DNA of 64,000 nucleotides. Origin: Fervidobacterium gondwanense DSM 13020. Its GTDB lineage: Bacteria; Thermotogota; Thermotogae; Thermotogales; Fervidobacteriaceae. Both the position numbers and the translations under genes were made by a program. The stretch covers positions 170,297 to 234,296 of the forward strand of contig NZ_FRDJ01000002.1 in the NCBI RefSeq assembly GCF_900143265.1, in the 5' to 3' direction. The notes beneath the pieces were generated by a model that searched no databases, was not told the DNA's origin, and saw only the letters and a list, made by a program, of their open reading frames with translations. Numbering within the stretch: position 1 is the first letter of the stretch; each line of letters opens with the position of its first letter. Positions 18,740 through 27,691 of the stretch are shown piece by piece.

Positions 18740-19047
18740 TTTGGTTTCCCCCTTCCGACCTGCCGATTAACCTTCATTCCTTCCCTTACTGGTGTTATAC
18801 AGGCCCTAACATTTGGAATGCCATCGACCTCTACCAAGCATGCTGAGCATTTACCAATTGCACAGAAAAAGCCTCTTGGATGACCATGCTCAGTGAATCC
18901 AAAAATATCAATCCCGTTTGCTATAAGTGCACTTGCGACAGTATCGGTTGTAAAGGCTTTAATCGGAGTGTTTTCAAAAAAGAACGTTACAAAACGTTCC
19001 TCGCCTCCTTTAATGATCTCAATCACAGGATGTGTTTTAACTCTCAT
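18733..19047 (-). CDS. (2Fe-2S)-binding subunit, first operon gene
   Basis: 104-residue small iron-sulphur subunit (HcnA/SoxD-like). The cluster ligands are visible as CAIGKCSACLVEV with a further cysteine in VRACITP. It follows a beta-grasp ferredoxin pattern with FTTDTVASALIANGI before the cysteines. I favour the ATG at 19045-19047; the GGGGG site is 12 bases upstream, which is long, and a CTG at 19053 would be better spaced, so the exact start is uncertain. Its end overlaps the next subunit by seven bases. It supplies an extra electron-transfer cluster to the three-subunit dehydrogenase. Confidence 0.83.
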   Translation of the reverse strand: MRVKTHPVIEIIKGGEERFVTFFFENTPIKAFTTDTVASALIANGIDIFGFTEHGHPRGFFCAIGKCSACLVEVDGIPNVRACITPVREGMKVNRQVGRGKPKW

Positions 19048-19197
19048 TTGCAGCTGTTTCCCCCTTCCCCAGAAATACTGTATGGTGTTCAATAATAATT
19101 ATAGAATATTGGCTCTGTTGAACCAAAACACGAAATTTGTTCGTTATCCAAAGCAATTTACCAGTACGGTTCAATACTTATGTTTTACTTTTCTTTA

Positions 19198-19206
19198 TGT
19201 TATAAT
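19198..19206 (+). promoter_or_regulatory. extended -10 promoter of the methyltransferase gene
   Basis: TGTTATAAT, 52 bases before the ATG at 19258. The region 19048-19257 between divergent genes otherwise shows only A+T-rich sequence. Confidence 0.5.
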
Positions 19207-19257
19207 GTTCGTGTAAACAGGATTATAGATAAAATCCTTTAAAGAGGTGATATCTTT

Positions 19258-20439
19258 ATGTACAAAGCGAAGGCGATTCTTAAGAAAGATATAAAAAGAA
19301 GAGTCTTATCTGGACATCCTTGGATATATGACAACGAGATCGAACGTATTGAGGGCGATTTCGACGATGGAGATGTCGTCGGTATATACACATTTGCAAA
19401 TCAGTTCCTTGGAATTGGATATATAAACACGAAATCCAAGATAACAATTAGGATACTTTCAAGAAAACCTATGGAAATTGATCAAGAATTTGTCAAAGAT
19501 AAAATTTTAGAGGCAATAAAAAACAGGTATAACCTCGCCAAAGAAAATGCGTTTCGTGTGGTCTTTGGCGAAGCTGACGGACTACCCGGATTAATCGTTG
19601 ATAAGTTTGGGGAATATCTCTCTGTGCAGTTCAACACGCTTGGTATTAACAAACTTAGAAGCTATATTCTACAAACACTCGTTGAGATATTTAACCCTCT
19701 CGGAATTTTCGAGAGAACCGAGGGGAGTGCTGTAAGAAAAGAAGGACTCGAAGAGTTTAGCGGTTGGATTTACGGTTCAGGTCCTGAATTAATCCCTTTT
19801 GAAATTAACGATATCAAATTCCTCGCCGATACGAAGGGACAAAAGACAGGAGCATTCTTAGACCAAAGAGAAAATGCCAAGAAGCTTATGGAATTCGCAG
19901 AAGGAAAAAACTGTTTAGATTGTTTTTCATATACCGGCAACTTTGGAATGCATCTTCTCAAGGGTGGGGCCAAACATGTAACTTTTGTTGATTACTCAGA
20001 ACGTGCCATTGATGTAGCAAAAGAGATAGCTAAAATGAACGGATTCGAAAACTGCGAATTTATCGTGGCAAATGTTTTTGATTTTCTTAAAAACCAGTAT
20101 GAGAGTGCGAAAAAATATGACATCATAGTCTTAGATCCACCATCATTTGCAAAAAGCGCAACAAGTAGAGATGCAGCTTTCAAGGGATATAAGGAAATAA
20201 ACTACAGAAGTATGAAGTTGATAAAAGATGGTGGTATATTAGCAACAGCTTCATGTACCCAGGTTGTTTCTCAGAGTGAATTTGAATCTATATTAGTCGA
20301 TTCAGCTATCGATGCGAAAGTTATTTTGAGACTTTTGCACAGAGGTGGGCAACCAATTGACCATCCTCAGATTTACAATATCTTAGAAACGATGTATCTC
20401 AAATTTTTGATTCTGCAAGTTTCACTTCTTAACAAATAA
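19258..20439 (+). CDS. class I SAM-dependent rRNA methyltransferase (RlmI/YwbD-like)
   Basis: 393-residue RlmI-type 5-methylcytosine rRNA methyltransferase. Residues 1-75 are a PUA domain (SGHPWIYDNEIERIEGD), followed by the RNA-binding segment with VFGEADGLPGLIVDKFG, then a Rossmann methyltransferase domain with CLDCFSYTGNFGMHLLKGGA and the catalytic motif DPPSFAKS. A later motif, TASCTQVVS, carries the nucleophilic cysteine region. AGAGGTGAT lies just before the ATG. It stands alone. The family is clear; which rRNA base it modifies is not. Confidence 0.88.
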   Translation: MYKAKAILKKDIKRRVLSGHPWIYDNEIERIEGDFDDGDVVGIYTFANQFLGIGYINTKSKITIRILSRKPMEIDQEFVKDKILEAIKNRYNLAKENAFRVVFGEADGLPGLIVDKFGEYLSVQFNTLGINKLRSYILQTLVEIFNPLGIFERTEGSAVRKEGLEEFSGWIYGSGPELIPFEINDIKFLADTKGQKTGAFLDQRENAKKLMEFAEGKNCLDCFSYTGNFGMHLLKGGAKHVTFVDYSERAIDVAKEIAKMNGFENCEFIVANVFDFLKNQYESAKKYDIIVLDPPSFAKSATSRDAAFKGYKEINYRSMKLIKDGGILATASCTQVVSQSEFESILVDSAIDAKVILRLLHRGGQPIDHPQIYNILETMYLKFLILQVSLLNK

Positions 20440-20451
20440 GAGTTCTTGATA

Positions 20452-20460
20452 TGGTATAAT
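20452..20460 (+). promoter_or_regulatory. extended -10 promoter of the propeller-protein gene
   Basis: TGGTATAAT, about 40 bases before the start at 20502. No recognisable -35. Confidence 0.5.
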
Positions 20461-20501
20461 GAATTCTGAACCATGATATCAATAGAAAACAGGGGGTAAT
20501 A

Positions 20502-22409
20502 GTGGTGTTTGTTAAGGGTGATTTGAGTTTTAAAAATGCAAGAGGCTTCGCTTACTTAATTTTCTTTACATATCTTTTCTTCCTATCTTTTTCTAACGTG
20601 TTTGCTGGTGCGCTTTTAGTCTCTGGGAATGGGATATATGATGAATCAGGAAACTTAATAAAGAGTTTGACAGTGAATGATTTGTTGTTTGATGGCACAG
20701 AGTATTATTATATACAAACCGATGGCATCTATACATTAGATGGGAAGACAAAGATAGATATTAAGAATGCTCAAAGAGTTGGGTTAAACTATGTTTTGGC
20801 AAATCTAAAGGTCTACAAGATTTCGAAAGGAAATGCGACAACTATAGGAACAGTTTCATCGAAAATGAAAAGCATCTACGTTCAAGACGATTACATAATT
20901 GGTATCGAGGGAAATCAGATAGTTTGCTATTTCCAAGACAAAATAGTCTGGTCTATATCAACTTCCGCTTCTTCTATCAAGGTGAGTGGTTCTTATTTAG
21001 CTGTCTTTGATTCACAAACTCAGCTTTTTAATATTTCAAATCCAAAGTACATAAAATTGGAAAGGGTATATCCTAAGTTCAAAGATTATGTGTTCTTTGA
21101 TATCTATCACGTCTTTGCAGATGATTCCAAGATTTATTTCTACCGCGGCAACGCACGACTTAGCACAACTTTTCCCTACAAAGGAGCATTACTGACAGAT
21201 GGAACGTTCCTGTACTCAGGAACGTTGGTGATTTCGTCAGAGTTAACGCAAAAGGAATTGAAATTCTCAGTCAAATCCTTAGTGCCAGTTCCTTCGAGTT
21301 CAGAAACTGATGAAGGAGAAAAACAAATAGTTCAAATTCCGAGTACACAGCAAACTACTATACAGACTACACCACAAACCACGACCAATAAAGAGACTGA
21401 AACATCTGAAAAAAATTATCCATCTCAAGAAAAGCCTTCAGAACCTGAACCAACGATTGTTAAACCAACAGTAACACAACCAGTTCAGAAAACCCCGAAG
21501 CTCTATGAGCTCGTGTGGAAGGTAGTGCTAAGCGATGATGTCTTTGGAAAGCCTGCCGTTAAGGATAACGTTGCCTATGTACCTACTTTGAAAGGAAATC
21601 TCTTATCAATATCGAACGGAAAGATAAATTGGACTTACAAGGCATCTTTTGTAGTCGTTGGGCATGTAACGGTTGGAGAACATATATATCTTGCCTCATG
21701 GGATGACAACATTTACGCTGTTGACGAAAAGGGAAGTTTAAAGTGGAAATTAGCGCTTGATGGCGATATTTCACAAGGACCCGCATGGGATGGGTATTAT
21801 TTGTATGTTGTTACGGATAATGGCACAGTCTATGTTTTAAAAGACAATATAAGAAATGCTTCCATAGTTTCATCATATAGAACAGCTTCATACCCAGTAG
21901 TTCCACCGTCTGTGTCACTGTCAGGAAAAATATTTGTAGTAGATGGTGTAGGTAACTTATGGCGAGATAAATCTGTTCAATCTTTTGTAGGGAAAGTAAA
22001 GAATCTGCCGGTAGTTTCTGAAACTCCGTATATCAGCCAGCAACTCGGATTCACCCTATATGATGATATGGGCGTTAGTTACGAATTTGTTCCTATGGTA
22101 AAAGAAACACAGATTCTCAGAGGAAAATCAGTATTCATGACCATAAACGAAGAGGTAACAGATGCGGTCGTAAGTAAAGAAAAGCTTTACATAATGACTT
22201 CATCTGGCAAGTTGCTTATTATAGACAAAAGTACAAAAAAGACCCTCTTTTCTGATACAGTTCCTAACGGCAAGTACATAAGTCTGAGCAATGGGTATCT
22301 TTACGCATTCGGAAAAGAAGTAAGAAGCTACTATGTTAACGATACACCTGCCGGTTTCTGGAACAGTTTATTTGCAAATCCATTGAACTGGAATTCTGGA
22401 GTTAAATAA
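20502..22409 (+). CDS. exported PQQ-like beta-propeller protein
   Basis: 635-residue exported protein. A hydrophobic signal (FAYLIFFTYLFFLSFSNVFAG) is followed by a repetitive beta region, a Thr/Gln/Pro/Glu-rich linker at about residues 265-335, and a second half with PQQ-like WD repeats (for example GKINWTYKASFVVVGHVTV, GSLKWKLALDGDISQGPAWDGYYLYVV). Such repeats form a propeller that binds proteins or sugars; no catalytic site is visible. GTG at 20502 or 20505 follows AGGGGG. A NUDIX gene starts one base after its stop, so the two are probably co-transcribed. The role is unknown; location outside the membrane is inferred. Confidence 0.72.
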   Translation: MVFVKGDLSFKNARGFAYLIFFTYLFFLSFSNVFAGALLVSGNGIYDESGNLIKSLTVNDLLFDGTEYYYIQTDGIYTLDGKTKIDIKNAQRVGLNYVLANLKVYKISKGNATTIGTVSSKMKSIYVQDDYIIGIEGNQIVCYFQDKIVWSISTSASSIKVSGSYLAVFDSQTQLFNISNPKYIKLERVYPKFKDYVFFDIYHVFADDSKIYFYRGNARLSTTFPYKGALLTDGTFLYSGTLVISSELTQKELKFSVKSLVPVPSSSETDEGEKQIVQIPSTQQTTIQTTPQTTTNKETETSEKNYPSQEKPSEPEPTIVKPTVTQPVQKTPKLYELVWKVVLSDDVFGKPAVKDNVAYVPTLKGNLLSISNGKINWTYKASFVVVGHVTVGEHIYLASWDDNIYAVDEKGSLKWKLALDGDISQGPAWDGYYLYVVTDNGTVYVLKDNIRNASIVSSYRTASYPVVPPSVSLSGKIFVVDGVGNLWRDKSVQSFVGKVKNLPVVSETPYISQQLGFTLYDDMGVSYEFVPMVKETQILRGKSVFMTINEEVTDAVVSKEKLYIMTSSGKLLIIDKSTKKTLFSDTVPNGKYISLSNGYLYAFGKEVRSYYVNDTPAGFWNSLFANPLNWNSGVK

Positions 22410-22410
22410 T

Positions 22411-22971
22411 GTGGGTGAGACTTTGAGATTCCTCGGCGAGTTTTCTTATTATGCTGTGGCTGTACCAGTTTATAGAGATAGTTTTCTGTTCGAAGTAAGG
22501 GCAGAAAATATATCTCAACCACTTGAGGTATCTTTCCCAGGAGGAAGAATAGAAGAATACGAAACACCAAAAGATGCCGCTTTGAGAGAACTAAGAGAAG
22601 AACTTGGTATCACGAATTGTAAACTAATACGTGACTTAGAGCCTTTAATAACACCTTTTAATACTGTTATATTTCCATTTTTGGTCTCATTAGAAATTGA
22701 TGAATTAAAAATCAATCATGAAGAAGTCAAGGAGACTTTTTTTGCACCTATCGACAATTTTGGAGAACCATATGCTGTAGGTTATGTAGATGTGGATTTG
22801 AGACCAAGAGAAGATTTTCCATTTTCTCTTATACTTTATGGTGAAGATTATCCTTGGAAGAAAGGGATTTATAAGGTACTTTTTTATAAATACAATAATT
22901 ATGTAATATGGGGGCTTACAGCACGTATAGCTCAAAGAGCTTACGAAGTCTTGAGAAAATCTGAAATTTGA
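22411..22971 (+). CDS. NUDIX hydrolase
   Basis: 186-residue NUDIX protein. The Nudix box is complete: GGRIEEYETPKDAALRELRE continues with ELGI, matching G-x5-E-x7-REUxEExGU. It resembles the CoA-pyrophosphatase (NudL-like) group in size and in the segment FPGGRIE, but that assignment is tentative. The GTG start at 22411 has TCTGGAG nine bases before it. It lies between the propeller-protein gene and yifB, overlapping the long reading frame of the latter. Confidence 0.85.
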   Translation: MGETLRFLGEFSYYAVAVPVYRDSFLFEVRAENISQPLEVSFPGGRIEEYETPKDAALRELREELGITNCKLIRDLEPLITPFNTVIFPFLVSLEIDELKINHEEVKETFFAPIDNFGEPYAVGYVDVDLRPREDFPFSLILYGEDYPWKKGIYKVLFYKYNNYVIWGLTARIAQRAYEVLRKSEI

Positions 22972-22991
22972 TTCTTCGGGGGGATAGGGGT

Positions 22992-24512
22992 ATGTATTTT
23001 AGCACCAAGTCGGCGGTGATAGTTGGTATAAGCCCTTTGCTCGTGACAGTCGAGGTTGATATAAATTCAAGGAGTGTCAAGCGAGATATAAACATAGTTG
23101 GATTGCCAGATGCAGCGGTTAAAGAGAGTAAGCAAAGAATTCTCAGCGCGTTTAAAAACTCGAACATCTTGATTCCTGATGGATTAATAACTGTTAATCT
23201 TGCGCCAAGCGATGTCAAAAAAGAGGGAACCTACCTTGATTTAGCAATCGCTTTAGCGATACTTGGTGCGAATAAATATATTCCTACGCTCGATATGATT
23301 GTTCTTGGAGAACTTGGACTTGAGGGAAATATCAGAAAAGTTAAAGGCGTCCTTCCTATTCTGTTAGAATTCAGCCAGCCTGACACAACATTCATAATAC
23401 CTTATGACAACATTCCTGAAGCATCAGCAACAAAAAGTAAGTTTCTTGCGTTTAAAAACTTATACGATACTGTCGTTTCACTCCGCAATGGGAATTACCA
23501 GCCTCCGCAGCACTCCATTCCAAGTATTGAGAAATCACAATCTGAAGTCGATTTTTCAGACATAAGGGGCCACATAATGCCAAAGAGAGCACTTGAAGTG
23601 GCGGCAGCTGGTGGGCATAATGTCTTGATGGTTGGACCTCCGGGAACTGGCAAAACTATGTTTGCAAGAAGATTTTCAACAATATTACCCCCGCTAAGTG
23701 AACAAGAAAAGATAGAAATATCGAAGATTTACAGTGCAGTGGGTTTACTCGATTCCAAACTAATTGAAGAACGTCCTTTTAGAAGCCCACACCACACCTC
23801 TAGCGCAGTAGCCATAATTGGTGGTGGAACAAACGTTAAACCTGGGGAAGTAACGTTAGCTCACAACGGGGTACTTTTTTTGGATGAACTACCAGAATTT
23901 CGCAGGGATGTCTTAGAAGCACTTAGAGAACCTCTTGAAGATGGTGTTGTTACAGTTTCAAGATCAAAAGCAACTCACGTTTTTCCAGCCAGTTTTCAGT
24001 TCATCGCCGCTATGAACCCTTGTCCCTGTGGTCATTATGGTGACAAAGAAGTAGCTTGTAAGTGTTCTCCATACGAAATCAGAAGATATTGGAAAAACAT
24101 ATCAGGTCCTATTCTTGATAGAATAGATATACAAATTCAAATACCGCGAATAACATTTGAAGAAATGCGAGGTAAAACAAATATTGCTGCAGAATCAAGT
24201 GAAACTATACGGGAACGTGTTATTAAGGCACGCGAAATTCAAAACACAAGGTATAAGGATGAAAGAATAAAGCTTAACGCAAAGCTAACCCATAAAATGG
24301 TTGAAAAGTACATAATCCTCGAAGAAAACGCCGAAGAATTTCTGAAAGAATATTCCAAGAAATTTAGATTGTCTGGAAGAGCGATAGATAAGATACTTAA
24401 AGTCGCGCGAACGATTGCTGATCTTAACAACAGTGAACGGATTGATAAATTAGCTATAAGTGAAGCTGTGCAATATCGACTCAACAATATGGAATTAGAG
24501 TTTATATTATAA
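22992..24512 (+). CDS. YifB/ComM family AAA ATPase (Mg-chelatase-like)
   Basis: 506-residue ComM/YifB-type protein. In competent bacteria ComM is a hexameric helicase that helps branch migration during transformation. The N-terminal domain starts with SAVIVGISPLLVTVEVD and carries NIVGLPDAAVKESK; the AAA+ core has Walker A GPPGTGKT and Walker B FLDELPEF, then a cysteine-rich CPCGHYGDKEVACKC. The ATG at 22992, behind a G-rich ribosome site at 22977-22989, is preferred over the GTG-type upstream frame that overlaps the NUDIX gene. It fits the natural competence reported for some Thermotogales. Confidence 0.9.
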   Translation: MYFSTKSAVIVGISPLLVTVEVDINSRSVKRDINIVGLPDAAVKESKQRILSAFKNSNILIPDGLITVNLAPSDVKKEGTYLDLAIALAILGANKYIPTLDMIVLGELGLEGNIRKVKGVLPILLEFSQPDTTFIIPYDNIPEASATKSKFLAFKNLYDTVVSLRNGNYQPPQHSIPSIEKSQSEVDFSDIRGHIMPKRALEVAAAGGHNVLMVGPPGTGKTMFARRFSTILPPLSEQEKIEISKIYSAVGLLDSKLIEERPFRSPHHTSSAVAIIGGGTNVKPGEVTLAHNGVLFLDELPEFRRDVLEALREPLEDGVVTVSRSKATHVFPASFQFIAAMNPCPCGHYGDKEVACKCSPYEIRRYWKNISGPILDRIDIQIQIPRITFEEMRGKTNIAAESSETIRERVIKAREIQNTRYKDERIKLNAKLTHKMVEKYIILEENAEEFLKEYSKKFRLSGRAIDKILKVARTIADLNNSERIDKLAISEAVQYRLNNMELEFIL

Positions 24513-24530
24513 GACAAAGGGGGATTTTGA

Positions 24531-26009
24531 ATGTCAAAAGTTGAAGAACTTAAAACATACTATCGCAAAGCCGAGATGTTTGAAAGTGCCGTTTCACTCA
24601 TGTACTGGGATATGAGAACTTACATGCCACCTGATGCCGCACAATATCGTGCCAAAGCTTTCTCAGATATAAGTACATACGTGTTTAAACTTCTCATATC
24701 TGATGAATTAGAAAAACTTCTTGAAGAATCGGTGCCGAGCAATGATATTGAAGAGAAGATAATAAAGTTAGGTAAGAAAGAATATTATAGATATAAAAAG
24801 ATACCGCCTGAGATGTTTGAAGAAATGATGCAACTAAGTACACTCTTAGAACACAGATGGGAAACAGAAAAGTTTACAGGCAATTACCAAGAACTCTATC
24901 CACTCTTTCAAAAATTGGTAGATTTGAACAAGAAATATGCAGAACTTCTTGGATATGAGACAGAACCATATGATGCGCTACTTGATCTTTACGAACCAGG
25001 AGTAAAAGCGAAAGAAATAGAAAAAGTATTTTCTGAAATAAAGATCTTTATCCAAGATGTTCTGAAGAAAATAGAATCTGCCGAGAAATTCGAAGATCCG
25101 TTCAACAGAACATTTGAAATAGAAAAACAAAAAGTGTTCAACCATTGGTTGTTGCAATACTTAGGATACGATTTTAAAAAGGGACGTCTCGATGTCTCAA
25201 CTCATCCATTTACCAATCCCGTTGGGCTTAACGACGTTAGAATAACAACCAGGTACTTTGAAGAGGACATAAAAAACTCAATATACTCTACGATACACGA
25301 ATTTGGTCATGCACTTTATTCACTTTCGATTCCTGAAGAGTTCTATGGATTGCCAATTGGCGCAAGTGCATCTTACGGTTTTGACGAAAGTCAATCACGA
25401 TTTTGGGAAAACATAGTCGGTAGGAGTCTATCATTCTGGAAAAGTGTTTATGATAAATTCACTGAAATATTCCCGGAAATGAAGACATATACACCTGAAG
25501 ACTTGTGGAGAGGTGCAAATAACGTTAGAAGATCCTATATTAGAACGGAAGCCGATGAAGTAACCTACAATCTGCACATAATACTCAGGTTCGAAATTGA
25601 GAGGGACCTAATAAATGGTAAAATCTTTGCAAAGGACATTCCAGAAATATGGAATGAGAGATTTGAAAATTACTTTGGTTTGAAAGTGCCAAGCAACACA
25701 TTCGGATGTATGCAAGATCCACACTGGTTTGGCGGTTCGTTTGGATATTTCCCAACTTATGCACTCGGAAACTTCTATTCAGCGCAGATTTACGAAAAAA
25801 TGAAGGAAGAAATAGAGTTTGAAAGTGTCGTGGAAGAAGGTAGATTTGATGTCATAGCCAAATTTTTGAAGGAAAGTGTCCATTCGAAGGGTAGGCTATA
25901 CGAACCAATGGAATTAATCCATATTGTTACTGGTAAGCCCTTTAGCGCGTCTCCTTTCATTGATTATATAGGAGACAAGTATTCAAAGATCTATAATATT
26001 CAAATTTAG
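24531..26009 (+). CDS. carboxypeptidase Taq (M32 metallopeptidase)
   Basis: 492-residue M32 metallocarboxypeptidase that removes C-terminal residues from peptides in the cytoplasm. The zinc motif is HEFGH (STIHEFGHALYS, near residue 255), and other family blocks are SAVSLMYWDMRTYMPP-like at the N-terminus, DVRITTRY and HNLH-like segments. Length is standard. The ATG follows AAGGGGGATTTTGA. A strong terminator is 31 bases downstream. It shares a peptide-using context with the M42 peptidase. Confidence 0.94.
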   Translation: MSKVEELKTYYRKAEMFESAVSLMYWDMRTYMPPDAAQYRAKAFSDISTYVFKLLISDELEKLLEESVPSNDIEEKIIKLGKKEYYRYKKIPPEMFEEMMQLSTLLEHRWETEKFTGNYQELYPLFQKLVDLNKKYAELLGYETEPYDALLDLYEPGVKAKEIEKVFSEIKIFIQDVLKKIESAEKFEDPFNRTFEIEKQKVFNHWLLQYLGYDFKKGRLDVSTHPFTNPVGLNDVRITTRYFEEDIKNSIYSTIHEFGHALYSLSIPEEFYGLPIGASASYGFDESQSRFWENIVGRSLSFWKSVYDKFTEIFPEMKTYTPEDLWRGANNVRRSYIRTEADEVTYNLHIILRFEIERDLINGKIFAKDIPEIWNERFENYFGLKVPSNTFGCMQDPHWFGGSFGYFPTYALGNFYSAQIYEKMKEEIEFESVVEEGRFDVIAKFLKESVHSKGRLYEPMELIHIVTGKPFSASPFIDYIGDKYSKIYNIQI

Positions 26010-26040
26010 CGCTTCTAAAATTCCTTTGTCGAACAAAATC

Positions 26041-26070
26041 AAAAAAGCTCGGTAAATGCCGAGCTTTTTT
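26041..26070 (+). terminator. terminator after carboxypeptidase Taq
   Basis: AAAAAAGCTCGG (26041-26052), loop TAAATG, CCGAGCTTTTTT (26059-26070). A near-perfect stem with a T tail; symmetric, so it could work both ways. Confidence 0.9.
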
Positions 26071-26087
26071 ATTAAAAACAAAATTAC

Positions 26088-26116
26088 TTGACAACTATAA
26101 ATAGACTTAGTATAAT
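26088..26116 (+). promoter_or_regulatory. consensus promoter of the NADH oxidase gene
   Basis: TTGACA at 26088-26093, exactly 17 bases, then TATAAT at 26111-26116. A perfect consensus promoter, 65 bases before the ATG of the NADH oxidase gene. Confidence 0.9.
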
Positions 26117-26125
26117 CTAAGTAGT

Positions 26126-26143
26126 AAGTGATATAAATCACTT
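26126..26143 (+). promoter_or_regulatory. operator-like palindrome downstream of the nox promoter
   Basis: AAGTGAT (26126-26132), ATAA, ATCACTT (26137-26143): a perfect 7-4-7 palindrome starting about three bases past the expected transcription start. It contains GTGA-N6-TCAC, the core seen in CRP/FNR-family sites, and has the 18-base span of Rex sites. Position suggests repression. Confidence 0.65.
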
Positions 26144-26180
26144 GAAAAATGCAGAAAAGAACTATGGGAGGTTGAATTGT

Positions 26181-27536
26181 ATGAAAGTAATCGTGATAGG
26201 ATGCACACATGCAGGAACTGCTTTTATTACGACAGCAAAGAAACTGTACGGTGATAATGTGAAAATAACCACATATGAAAGGAATGACACGGTGTCGTTT
26301 CTTTCATGTGGAATTGCTCTCCACATTGGTGGTGTTGTTAAAGATCCAATGAAGCTCTTTTACTCATCTCCAAAAACACTCTCCGATTTAGGAGCAGAGA
26401 TGAAAATGAGACATGAGGTTTTCGGTGTTAATTTTGATGAAAAGTATGTAATAGCAAAGAATTTAGAGACTGGCGAAACGTTCAAAGACCATTTTGACAA
26501 ACTAGTTATCACTTCAGGCTCATGGCCAATTGTTCCTGATGTACCTGGAAAAGATTTACAAGGCATACTTCTTTCGAAGAACTTTTACCATGCAAAGGAT
26601 ATAGCCAATAACTCAAAGAACGCTCAGAAGATAGTTGTTATAGGTGCTGGCTATATAGGCGTTGAACTGGCTGAAGCTTTTAAACATAGAGGAAAGGAAG
26701 TAGTACTTATCGATATTGCAGACAGAATTCTGTCAAGATATTTGGACAAGGAATTCACTGAACTTCTTGAGAATGAAATGACAGAAAATGGTGTAAAACT
26801 TGCCTTGGGTGAAACCGTCGTGAGATTCGAAGGAGAAAATGGTTGTGTAAAGAAGGTAGTAACGAATAAATCAGTCTATGAAGCTGACATGGTAGTTTTA
26901 GCAACAGGATTCAGACCGAATACGGATATTTTTAGAGATAAACTCAAAACTCTGCCCGGTGGCGCTTTGATTGTTGATGAATATTTACACACCTCTAACC
27001 AAGATGCCTATGCTGCGGGCGACAGTGCAGCAGTATGGTACAATCCTACAGACTCTTACGAGTATATTCCATTAGCAACGAATGCCGTTAGGATGGGAAC
27101 AATCATAGCGTATAACCTATTTGAGGACAGGATAAGATATCCTGGAACTCAAGGTACATCAGGTGTTAAAGTGTTCTCTTACAACGTAGCGACATCTGGT
27201 ATAAACGAGTTGCTCGCCCAGCAAAAAGGGATTGACTATGACGTCATATATGCAATTGAAAACAACAGACCAGAATTCATGCCTGACTATGAACCGGTTT
27301 ACGTAAAATTAGTTTATAGAAAAGATGATGGAACCATTGTCGGAGGTCAAGTTATGTCAAGGGCGGACGTAACTGAGAGTGCGAATACACTTTCTGTCGC
27401 TATTCAAAATAAATACAAAATAAAGGACTTAGCTTTTGCCGATTTCTTCTTCCAGCCGTACTTCAATAAACCATGGAATTTCCTTAATACCGTTGCCCTT
27501 AAGGCTTTAGAAAAGATGGATAAATCAAATAAGTAA
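26181..27536 (+). CDS. nox: NADH oxidase / CoA-disulphide reductase family flavoprotein
   Basis: 451-residue FAD protein of the NADH oxidase (Nox) group. It starts VIVIGCTHAGTA with the active-site histidine, has the redox cysteine in SFLSCGIAL (residue about 42), the NADH-binding GAGYIGVELAEAFKHRG, and the FAD segment DAYAAGDSAAV. Such enzymes reduce oxygen with NADH to water or peroxide, and close relatives reduce CoA disulphide or sulphur. In an anaerobe the likely role is oxygen removal or redox balance. The ATG at 26181 has GGGAGG nine bases upstream. It has a perfect promoter and an operator-like palindrome. Confidence 0.9.
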   Translation: MKVIVIGCTHAGTAFITTAKKLYGDNVKITTYERNDTVSFLSCGIALHIGGVVKDPMKLFYSSPKTLSDLGAEMKMRHEVFGVNFDEKYVIAKNLETGETFKDHFDKLVITSGSWPIVPDVPGKDLQGILLSKNFYHAKDIANNSKNAQKIVVIGAGYIGVELAEAFKHRGKEVVLIDIADRILSRYLDKEFTELLENEMTENGVKLALGETVVRFEGENGCVKKVVTNKSVYEADMVVLATGFRPNTDIFRDKLKTLPGGALIVDEYLHTSNQDAYAAGDSAAVWYNPTDSYEYIPLATNAVRMGTIIAYNLFEDRIRYPGTQGTSGVKVFSYNVATSGINELLAQQKGIDYDVIYAIENNRPEFMPDYEPVYVKLVYRKDDGTIVGGQVMSRADVTESANTLSVAIQNKYKIKDLAFADFFFQPYFNKPWNFLNTVALKALEKMDKSNK

Positions 27537-27560
27537 TTTATAGTATCTTCTTCAAAACAG

Positions 27561-27600
27561 ACCAGCCACTGCGAAATATAGCGTTTGTGGCTGGTTTTTC
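27561..27600 (+). terminator. terminator after nox
   Basis: ACCAGCCAC (27561-27569) pairs with GTGGCTGGT (27587-27595), then TTTTC. Nine-bp stem 25 bases after the nox stop. Confidence 0.88.
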
Positions 27601-27691
27601 ATTTTAAAAAGATCACATCTGATGATAACAAATTCTGAATAGGTGTTGTATAATAAATTTGCAGTGCGAACAATTATTAAGGGGGGATTTT

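Noticed and set aside
15751..19047. hcnABC hydrogen cyanide synthase
   Set aside because: The subunit order matches, but the added ferredoxin domain and the host type make cyanide production unlikely. The same layout is used by amino-acid and opine dehydrogenases.
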